Shown here: piece after piece, positions 1 to 5,415 of the stretch
How the letters are laid out: every line of letters starts with the position of its first letter
Numbering within the stretch: position 1 is the first letter of the stretch
Source of the DNA: JAFGIT01 sp016929465 [NCBI: Candidatus Coatesbacteria bacterium]
Lineage (GTDB): Bacteria; B130-G9
DNA: 6,721 nt
NCBI GenBank assembly: GCA_016929465.1
Contig: JAFGIT010000100.1
Location: 1 to 6,721 of the forward strand
Direction of reading: 5' to 3'
The notes under the pieces: model-generated
What the model was told of the DNA's origin: nothing
Seen by the model: only the letters and a program-made list of their open reading frames with translations
Databases searched by the model: none
Translations under genes and position numbers: made by a program

Positions 1-73
1 CCCCACGCTTCCGCATGGGGCTACCCACGGTCTCGCCCTTATCAGGGCGGCGATCAATAGAATCGGAAGCCAT
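1..73 (-). CDS. Possible 5' end of a divergent gene (partial, weak)
   Basis: On the minus strand an ATG at 73 opens a frame that runs off the left edge without a stop. It encodes about 24 residues, beginning MASDSIDRRPDKGETVG, which are hydrophilic and charged. An in-frame TGA lies five codons upstream, so this ATG would be the first usable start. Against it, there is no recognisable ribosome binding site ahead of the ATG and the stretch is too short for a family call. A plus-strand frame also runs in from the left edge and stops at TAG 58-60, so the edge could instead hold the tail of a rightward gene. I treat this only as a possibility. Confidence 0.2.
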   Translation of the reverse strand, partial: MASDSIDRRPDKGETVGSPMRKRG

Positions 74-134
74 CGAAATTTCTGGTGCTCAAATTACCTA
101 CAATCTGAGGTCACACCCGCTGCAAGCCTTGGCG

Positions 135-163
135 TTGACAGCCGAGAAGGTGCTGCTTATGAT
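135..163 (+). promoter_or_regulatory. Near-consensus sigma-70-type promoter
   Basis: A perfect -35 box TTGACA (135-140) is followed after exactly 17 bases by TATGAT (158-163), one mismatch from the consensus -10 box TATAAT. Transcription would be expected to start near 169-172, giving a leader of about 110 bases before the first gene. No extended -10 TGn motif and no clear operator palindrome is seen around it. It is the only strong promoter I could find, and all five rightward genes follow with minimal gaps, so it probably drives them all. The boxes are read directly; activity is inferred. Confidence 0.72.
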
Positions 164-281
164 CGACCGGTACCTTTATTCAGTCAGTGTTTTCTGGATG
201 GGTGTATTTACCATTTATCATTTTTGCGAGCCCAGTCTTTGATGGGGCATTCGGGCCCGCTATCTTAAGGAGGATGTTCCT
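164..281 (+). other. Probable 5' untranslated leader of the gene cluster
   Basis: This stretch lies between the -10 box and the first start codon. The first part is AT-richer than the surrounding coding DNA. A small hairpin is possible near the end (GGGC 245-248 with GCCC 255-258, six-base loop), just upstream of the ribosome binding site. It is too short to call a riboswitch or attenuator, and it has no run of T after it. I see no gene and no known riboswitch core here. Confidence 0.4.
267..273 (+). promoter_or_regulatory. Ribosome binding site that selects TTG 282 as start
   Basis: AAGGAGG at 267-273 is a full-strength Shine-Dalgarno sequence. It lies 8 bases before TTG 282 and 14 bases before the in-frame ATG at 288. 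The usual 5-9 base spacing favours the TTG. The choice changes only two residues at the start of the signal peptide. Confidence 0.7.
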
Positions 282-3200
282 TTGAGAATGAGCCACAAGA
301 TTTTGACCCTTGTCTTTTTGGCATTGATGATATGCTGCTCCTTGGCCATAGCAGCGAAGATAGAGCTTCCCCGGGATGTGCTCCGCGGCCCGACGGCGGC
401 TCCGATTTCGCTCCCGGCAGATGTCGAGCCTCATCCCCAGGATGGCGAGCGTCTTGTCGCCCTCGATGGCGATGGCACCTTCATTCAGGAGGTTGGCCTT
501 GGCCTTGCTATGGCCCCCCAGGCTGAGGATGCTCTGCTCCTGGTTCCCGACTGGCTCAGGATGGACCTCTACGACATGTTCGTTCGTATGTCCACCACTC
601 AACAGGAGGATTGGGGACAGCTACTGCTCGATATCACTGATCCGAACATTATCGATGAGGTCGCCTTCACGATCGCGCATTCCTCCGAGAGCATCCTGAC
701 GAGGTCGGATAAGCAGCTCTATGTCAAGAATGCCGAACTGCTCTACCAGATCGACGCAGAGATAGCTTATGCGGACATCGTTGACCATGGCGTCCCCGGC
801 GTGGACCCGGACTATTACTCGATGGTGAAGTACCACACGATCCGCGGTGGAGTAATGGATGAATATGAGCTGCCTAGAGATATCTACTACTGGTACATCG
901 TACATCCGAAGCACGGTGACGAAGACCCGTCGATGGACCCGGCGATCACGGAGAGGACGAGCACCTATGGTTATCTCTGGCGAGAGTATCTCTTTTACAG
1001 TCCGTCTGACGAATACGACTATACGAAGTACTACGTGAATAAGCTCCCCAACGAGATCAACGACGCGGACATCGACAATTGGGGCCCATCGGCAACCGGC
1101 TATCTGACGAACGGCAGCAAGAGCTATCGAGCTGCTTACATGATGTCGGGGCAGGACGAGAAGAAGCCTCTTTTGTGCGAATGGCCCTGGAATATGTCCC
1201 GAGTGATAATCACCACGATGGATGCAGAGAGGGCATACAGCGCGGGCAAAACCAAGATGCTCGAGAACCTGGTCATGCGCTCCAACGGCATCCTGAGCGA
1301 GACGCTTACGGCAAGCGACTGGGTCGGGGTCATAGATGACTCCGATGACCCAAACATAGTCGGTCCAATCCAGGAGATACTGGAGGACCACAATATAGAC
1401 TACGGCATGTTCTCCTCCGGCGATTTCGTCATTCGTCCCTGGAGACAATGCACGAAGGTTATCATCGCATCCCGGCAGCCGAGATCGTTCTACGAGGCGC
1501 TTGCCAGCGAGACGGTTGTGACGCATATCCGGGATTGGATCAACAGCAACTATGTGACGTTCCAATTCCACGGGGCATGCGCGCCGGAGAACGCCTGGGG
1601 CGATCTGGAATTGCCGTTCGGATTGGGCTACGTCGCAGAGGAGACGAATGATCCCACGAAGGGGCATTACCCGACACTGCAGGAGGTTATCGGGAACGCG
1701 ACGCATCTCTGGGACGACAGCGTGGCGAACGCATCCCTGCCAGCTTTCAGAGATTTCGAGCCAGATAGCATGGCGGTTGACGTTATTGGCAACTGGGTGG
1801 CGCGCAACCTCCCGTTCAGAGCAAGAGGCAATAGGCCGATTCAGGCGAACCAGATCTGCTTCGAGCACAACGGCAATTGCGGCGAGATACAGGACTTGAT
1901 GAATGCCGCGGCGCGGACTTGCCTTATACCGTGCGCAGGCGTCAATAACCACACCTGGGACCACGTCTCGAACGAGTTCTGGGAGCAAGATTGGCACGGC
2001 TACCAGGTTGACTGGAACGGCAACCACACCTCGGTCGCGAAGCAGAGCGTGCTCTATGACGGCGACTTCGGCGGAGGCAAGGAGCTTTCGGCGATACCTC
2101 AAGATAGAGGCGACACGTATCCCGTCAACGCAACCTCCCGCTTCAGCAAGACATGCACTTTCATTGCAACGGTGGAAGACAGCAGGGGCAATCCCGTGGA
2201 TGGAGCGGAGATCAACATCGCAGTACCATTCTACAATGATATTAGCCAGCCTCTTTACACCGCGATATACGCGTACACGGACTCCACCGGAAAGGTGGCG
2301 ATCGACCTCGGCAACAAGAGAGATTTCTGGATGGGCCTCCGGAGCAAGATGGGCAATGCAGACCTCGCGCAGATTCTGACAGATACGGTCGAGTATGAGG
2401 AATATACCCACACCTGGGTTGTAATGGAGGGCCTTATGCCGACATTGCCCCCGATCCTGAACACCCAATTCCCACCGGGCGATTACGAATACAGGCTCGA
2501 CATTTCGTATGATGTGGAATTCGAGATGCTTTATTCACTCAGCGGAGCCAGCTTCGGTCAGAAGGAGAATGCCGGCAACATCGACTTCTTCATAGCCGAC
2601 GCCGACGAATATGCGAAGTATCAGTCGGATGATAGCTTCCAGGCTCATGAGTGGCGAGAGGATTCGTCGGGAGACAGCTTCGGGGTCGAAGTGCCATCGG
2701 AGACTCTCTACTTGGTCTTCTCAAATGAGGACACGACATGCGTCAAGCAGTTTGTGAGGATCACGGTTGACGTGAATAAGAAGGTCGGCGGGACCTACCA
2801 GCTGGTCGAGAGCTACAGCAAATTCGTGTCTATATCGTGCCGAGATTCATTCGCACTTCAATTCACTCCTGCTGAGACACCGTCGATGCCTCCGAGCATT
2901 CTGGCAGCCGGCCACCTGGAGGCGGACGTCAATTCAGCTACCGGCTTCGAGTTCGGCATGCAGGCACTCGTGGTCGATCCTGACGGTCTCTCCGACATCC
3001 AGAGCGTCGAGGTCTATTACTCCGGAATTCCGCTCGGGATATTCCTGACCGACGACGGTATCGAGCCGGACAGTTTCCCTGGCGACGGTATCTTTACCAC
3101 GCTGAACCAGATGGCTCCGAACGAGATAGCTCCTGGCCGCTATTGCGTTGAGCTGGTCGCGACTGACCAGGCAGGAAACAAGAGCAGCTCGTGGCCCTAT

Positions 3201-3614
3201 TTGAACGTTCTCTTTGGCCCGCTCGCGATGCCTGGATTTGCATCTCAGATGAATACCGACATCTGGCAGCCCGCGGCGACCGCGGATGGCGCTCCCGTTG
3301 TACTCGGAGGCGGTTTCTGGGGAACCGACTCGGTGAGAAGCGGAGACCTCATCAATTTCGCGGTGCTCGTCTCCGATCCTGATGGCCCCTCCGATATAGA
3401 CCGTGTCGAGCTTTTCCTCGAGGGTGGCGTGCCGACAGGATTCTATCTCAACGACGACGGCATCGACGGAGACGACCATGCTGGAGACGGCATATTCACA
3501 TTCCAGACCGTCCTGCCATACGGAATGGCGACTGGGCAAATGGTCCTGGAGGTCGTTGCCTTCGACAACTCGGGCAACTCGAGCGCCACCTATCCATATC
3601 TCACGGTGAATTGA
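282..3614 (+). CDS. Exported transglutaminase-like protein with C-terminal Ig-like repeats
   Basis: This is a 1110-residue protein that I recognise by domains only. Residues 1-25 look like a Sec signal peptide: Arg/Lys at the start, a hydrophobic core, and an AIAA cleavage region. There is no proper lipobox. Residues ~490-580 form a transglutaminase-like (papain-fold) core with a plausible triad: Cys533 in NGNCGE, His561 in DHVSNEF, and Asp577 in YQVDW. Such domains act as proteases, amidases or cross-linkers, and the substrate cannot be read here. Residues ~305-440 have a Rossmann/amidotransferase-like look (KVIIASRQPRSFYEAL, then an FHGAC turn), but that is tentative. Residues ~622-690 resemble a carboxypeptidase-regulatory or Ig-like beta domain. 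Residues 870-976 and 1004-1110 are two homologous Asp-rich repeats. There is no C-terminal membrane anchor or LPXTG motif, so it is probably secreted or periplasmic. The start is TTG 282, chosen by ribosome-binding-site spacing; ATG 288 is the alternative. gatC begins 4 bases after its stop. Confidence 0.88.
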   Translation: MRMSHKILTLVFLALMICCSLAIAAKIELPRDVLRGPTAAPISLPADVEPHPQDGERLVALDGDGTFIQEVGLGLAMAPQAEDALLLVPDWLRMDLYDMFVRMSTTQQEDWGQLLLDITDPNIIDEVAFTIAHSSESILTRSDKQLYVKNAELLYQIDAEIAYADIVDHGVPGVDPDYYSMVKYHTIRGGVMDEYELPRDIYYWYIVHPKHGDEDPSMDPAITERTSTYGYLWREYLFYSPSDEYDYTKYYVNKLPNEINDADIDNWGPSATGYLTNGSKSYRAAYMMSGQDEKKPLLCEWPWNMSRVIITTMDAERAYSAGKTKMLENLVMRSNGILSETLTASDWVGVIDDSDDPNIVGPIQEILEDHNIDYGMFSSGDFVIRPWRQCTKVIIASRQPRSFYEALASETVVTHIRDWINSNYVTFQFHGACAPENAWGDLELPFGLGYVAEETNDPTKGHYPTLQEVIGNATHLWDDSVANASLPAFRDFEPDSMAVDVIGNWVARNLPFRARGNRPIQANQICFEHNGNCGEIQDLMNAAARTCLIPCAGVNNHTWDHVSNEFWEQDWHGYQVDWNGNHTSVAKQSVLYDGDFGGGKELSAIPQDRGDTYPVNATSRFSKTCTFIATVEDSRGNPVDGAEINIAVPFYNDISQPLYTAIYAYTDSTGKVAIDLGNKRDFWMGLRSKMGNADLAQILTDTVEYEEYTHTWVVMEGLMPTLPPILNTQFPPGDYEYRLDISYDVEFEMLYSLSGASFGQKENAGNIDFFIADADEYAKYQSDDSFQAHEWREDSSGDSFGVEVPSETLYLVFSNEDTTCVKQFVRITVDVNKKVGGTYQLVESYSKFVSISCRDSFALQFTPAETPSMPPSILAAGHLEADVNSATGFEFGMQALVVDPDGLSDIQSVEVYYSGIPLGIFLTDDGIEPDSFPGDGIFTTLNQMAPNEIAPGRYCVELVATDQAGNKSSSWPYLNVLFGPLAMPGFASQMNTDIWQPAATADGAPVVLGGGFWGTDSVRSGDLINFAVLVSDPDGPSDIDRVELFLEGGVPTGFYLNDDGIDGDDHAGDGIFTFQTVLPYGMATGQMVLEVVAFDNSGNSSATYPYLTVN
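1764..2021 (+). other. Transglutaminase-like core domain within the exported protein
   Basis: This covers residues ~495-580 of the exported protein. A helix-like lead-in (VIGNWVARNLPF) precedes the nucleophile motif with Cys533. Then comes AAARTCLIPC at the place where transglutaminase-like proteins usually carry R..GIPAR, followed by His561 with Asn564-Glu565 and Asp577. The order Cys, His, Asp and the spacing of 28 and 16 residues fit the superfamily. Extra cysteines at 526, 547 and 551 could form a disulfide, which would suit an exported protein. The fold is inferred from motifs; no alignment was run. Confidence 0.7.
2889..3209 (+). repeat. Ig-like Asp-rich repeat, copy 1 (residues 870-976)
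   Basis: This is the first of two homologous protein repeats at the C-terminus. It carries VVDPDGLSDIQSVEV (897-911), then an acidic loop DDGIEPDSFPGDGIFT (924-939), and ends ATDQAGNKSS...WPYLNV. The acidic loop resembles calcium-binding loops of extracellular beta-sandwich domains. Calcium binding is inferred, not shown. Similarity to copy 2 is clear at protein level and weaker in the DNA, so the duplication is probably old. Confidence 0.75.
3291..3611 (+). repeat. Ig-like Asp-rich repeat, copy 2 (residues 1004-1110)
   Basis: This second copy ends exactly at the C-terminus (PYLTVN). It matches copy 1 through SDPDGPSDIDRVEL (1031-1044), the acidic loop DDGIDGDDHAGDGIFT (1058-1073), and AFDNSGNSSATYPYLTV. 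No sorting signal follows it, so the protein ends with a complete domain and not with an anchor. Confidence 0.75.
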
Positions 3615-3618
3615 ACTG

Positions 3619-3912
3619 ATGGAGATAGGGAAGGAGCAGATTGAGCATCTGGCGGACCTGGCCGGGATCGAGCTCAGCGAAGAGGAGAAGGCGACCTTTG
3701 GACACCAGCTCCTGAGGATAATCGGCTACGTCGAGAAGCTGAATGAGCTCGACCTCGACGGCGTCGCGCCGACGGCTCATACCCAGGAGCTAACGAATGT
3801 CTTCCGTGAAGATGAAGTTGTCGCTGGTCTCACACAGGAGGAAGCGCTTTCGATGGCCCCGGATAGGCAAGGCGAATTCTTCCGCGTCCCGAAGGTCATT
3901 GATGACAAATGA
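3619..3912 (+). CDS. gatC: Asp-tRNA(Asn)/Glu-tRNA(Gln) amidotransferase subunit C
   Basis: This 97-residue protein has the usual GatC length. GatC is the small subunit that holds GatA and GatB together in the cytoplasmic complex that converts Glu-tRNA(Gln) or Asp-tRNA(Asn) to the amidated form. Family features are visible from end to end: the N-terminal helix IEHLADLAGIELSEEE, then LRIIGYVEKLNELDLDGVAP, then the belt TAHTQELTNVFREDEV, and the C-terminal FFRVPKVID. It starts 4 bases after the exported-protein gene, with a weak GGTGA (3605-3609) 9 bases upstream, so translation may depend partly on coupling. Its stop overlaps the start of the next gene (ATGA). gatA, which often follows gatC directly, is absent here, and so is gatB. 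Confidence 0.95.
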   Translation: MEIGKEQIEHLADLAGIELSEEEKATFGHQLLRIIGYVEKLNELDLDGVAPTAHTQELTNVFREDEVVAGLTQEEALSMAPDRQGEFFRVPKVIDDK

Positions 3913-4697
3913 GAGAAGAGATGTCATCTGAATTGCCTGAGAGTAGCGATTCGTTCCGCTGCGAACGTTGCCAGGATACCGGCTGGGTGGTCGAGGGAGG
4001 GGTGGCATTCCGATGCGACTGTTATGAGAGCCTGAAGCAGGACATTTTGCTGTCGCAAGCGGATATTCCGGGCCGTTATTCACATTGCAGCCTGCTGACA
4101 TTCGAAGTCGATGACAATCCTAGCTTACTCCGTGCTCGAGACATCGCGATGGACTTCGTGAAGGCCTACCCGGCGAAACGGGATGGTCTCCTTTTCATGG
4201 GCGGCTGCGGTGTCGGTAAGACCCATCTCGCGGCGGGGATAATCAAGGACATAATCTCGAAGAGCGTCCCTTGCCTGTTCGTCGACTTCAGAGCGCTTCT
4301 CAGCGAAATAAAGGAGACGTATTCCGATCCCAGGAGCGAGACATCCGAGAGTGAAATATTGGAGCCAGTGCTCGAGACGGACGTGGTCGTCCTCGACGAC
4401 CTCGGCGCAGAGCGAATCAGCGATTGGGTGCGCGATAAGCTGGGCTTCATCATCAACCATCGCTACAACCACAAGAAAGCGATGATTATCACGACGAACT
4501 TCATGGACTCTGCCGGCAAAAAGGACAGCCTGACGAGATCGACGGAGACTCTGCAGGACAGGATAGGTACAAGGCTGCGCTCCAGGCTCTATGAGATGTG
4601 CAGGCTGGTCGAGATCAAAGCGGACGACTACAGGCAGAAGCTCGCAGAAGAAAAGCCCGTCAGACGAAGAACTCGCAGGAGAGCCATTGAAGAATAG
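3909..4697 (+). CDS. DnaC/DnaI-like AAA+ ATPase with N-terminal zinc motif
   Basis: This 262-residue protein is of the DnaC/DnaI/IstB type, probably a loader of the replicative helicase. The N-terminus has a four-Cys zinc motif (Cys18, Cys21, Cys36, Cys38) with the CQDTGW signature common in DnaC-like proteins, then the ADIPGRY segment. The AAA+ core shows Walker A GGCGVGKT (98-105), Walker B VVVLDDLGAE (159-168) and a sensor-1 segment ITTN ending at Asn197. Arg218, Arg222, Arg224 and Arg226 lie where an arginine finger is expected. The C-terminus is strongly basic (RRRTRRR, 252-258). The start ATG 3909 overlaps the gatC stop as ATGA; ATG 3921 is an alternative that would remove four residues. 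No replication, phage or transposase gene lies beside it, so chromosomal helicase loading is the best guess. IstB-type transposition helper is less likely because no istA is present. Confidence 0.88.
   Translation: MREEMSSELPESSDSFRCERCQDTGWVVEGGVAFRCDCYESLKQDILLSQADIPGRYSHCSLLTFEVDDNPSLLRARDIAMDFVKAYPAKRDGLLFMGGCGVGKTHLAAGIIKDIISKSVPCLFVDFRALLSEIKETYSDPRSETSESEILEPVLETDVVVLDDLGAERISDWVRDKLGFIINHRYNHKKAMIITTNFMDSAGKKDSLTRSTETLQDRIGTRLRSRLYEMCRLVEIKADDYRQKLAEEKPVRRRTRRRAIEE
4677..4681 (+). promoter_or_regulatory. Ribosome binding site for TTG 4687, inside the previous gene
   Basis: AGGAG at 4677-4681 lies 5 bases before TTG 4687. It is embedded in the last codons of the ATPase gene, where the same bases encode part of its basic tail. 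It supports a start far downstream of the ATG at 4591 that opens the same frame. Confidence 0.6.
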
Positions 4698-5382
4698 CGC
4701 AGAAGCACCGCTGATCGACATTTCGATATCGCTCTCGGCACGGACGGTGACCTATCCCGGGGACCCCAACGTCGTCATCGAGACAATAAAGGGAGACGAC
4801 CCCGGGGACGTTGCGCTCGTTCACAAGTTCTGCATGGGGAGCCACTCCGGCACCCATATAGATGCGCCTGCCCACATGATCAGGGAAGGCAATGCTCTTC
4901 AGAAGATCGACCTGAATAAGTTGATTGGGCCCTGCTCGGTGGTGGATTGCACCGATTGCGAGCAGGCGATCGACGCCGATAGAATTCGCAAGAGCAAGCT
5001 CCCTCTTAGGACCAGAGTCCTTCTGAGGACAAGGAACTCCGAGATCATCTCCGGCGGCGAATTCAGGCGCGACTTCGTTCACCTGACTCCCGATGGCGCT
5101 TCTTTCTTGGCCGAGAGAGGCGTCTGCCTGGTGGGCATAGACTACCTTTCCATCGGCGCATCGGGCCCGGCTGGCGTCGAGACACACCGGCAGCTATTGA
5201 GTCGGGACATTGTGATCCTCGAGGGGCTGGACCTGTCGCGTGCTCTGGAGGGCGAATACGATTTGATCTGCCTGCCCTTGAAGCTCGATGTCCCGGACGG
5301 AGCACCCGTGAGAGCGGTTCTGCGGCGTCTAGATGGAATTAGCACAGGCAGAGAGGAGCAGGACACTCATCCGGATTCATGA
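4687..5382 (+). CDS. Cyclase / kynurenine-formamidase-like metal-dependent hydrolase
   Basis: Starting at TTG 4687 gives 231 residues, normal for this family, with the family opening (LIDISISLS...YPGDP) near the N-terminus. Starting at ATG 4591 would add 32 residues lacking family features and lying wholly within the ATPase gene, so I reject it. The metal-binding signature HSGTHIDAPAH gives His53, His57, Asp59 and His63. Later motifs are VGIDYLSIG (149-157), His167 in ETHRQLL, Glu179 in VILEGLDLS, and the C-terminal LPLKLDVPDGAPVRAVL. Members hydrolyse N-formylkynurenine, isatin, or other cyclic amides and esters. No tryptophan-catabolism gene is nearby, so the substrate is open. It overlaps the ATPase gene by 11 bases and is followed after 33 bases by a dehydratase, which may be a functional partner. 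Confidence 0.88.
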   Translation: MKNSAEAPLIDISISLSARTVTYPGDPNVVIETIKGDDPGDVALVHKFCMGSHSGTHIDAPAHMIREGNALQKIDLNKLIGPCSVVDCTDCEQAIDADRIRKSKLPLRTRVLLRTRNSEIISGGEFRRDFVHLTPDGASFLAERGVCLVGIDYLSIGASGPAGVETHRQLLSRDIVILEGLDLSRALEGEYDLICLPLKLDVPDGAPVRAVLRRLDGISTGREEQDTHPDS

Positions 5383-5398
5383 GCGATGAATTGTGCTT

Positions 5399-5405
5399 AA
5401 AGGAG
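5399..5405 (+). promoter_or_regulatory. Ribosome binding site for the dehydratase
   Basis: AAAGGAG at 5399-5405 lies 10 bases before ATG 5416, in the 33-base gap after the cyclase stop. It fixes the start of the last gene. No promoter or terminator is visible in this gap. Confidence 0.65.
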
Positions 5406-5415
5406 TTTGACCTTC

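Noticed and set aside
34-49. Hairpin CGCCCT-TATC-AGGGCG as a transcription terminator
   Set aside because: The stem is perfect but only six pairs long, and no T-run follows on either strand, so it does not qualify as an intrinsic terminator.
15-242. A 75-codon plus-strand frame across the promoter region
   Set aside because: It spans the -35 and -10 boxes, has no ribosome binding site before its ATG, and resembles no known protein.
245-258. Leader hairpin as a riboswitch or attenuator
   Set aside because: There are only four base pairs and no conserved riboswitch core was recognised. The ribosome binding site itself is not within the stem.
282-356. Lipoprotein signal peptide, because of Cys18-Cys19 in the hydrophobic core
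   Set aside because: The residues before the cysteines (LMI) do not fit a lipobox, and a better signal peptidase I site (AIAA) follows a few residues later.
180-602. A 140-codon minus-strand frame over the leader and the start of the exported-protein gene
   Set aside because: It lies antisense to the signal-peptide region and has no recognisable motif. It is best explained as a shadow frame.
621-2468. A 615-codon open frame on the minus strand opposite the exported-protein gene
   Set aside because: The product shows no domain or export signal, while the plus strand has a signal peptide, catalytic motifs and repeats. Long antisense frames are common opposite codon-biased genes.
3909-4697. 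IstB helper of an IS21-type element
   Set aside because: There is no istA-type transposase and I noticed no terminal inverted repeats. The N-terminal zinc motif and coupling to gatC fit a DnaC/DnaI-like protein better.
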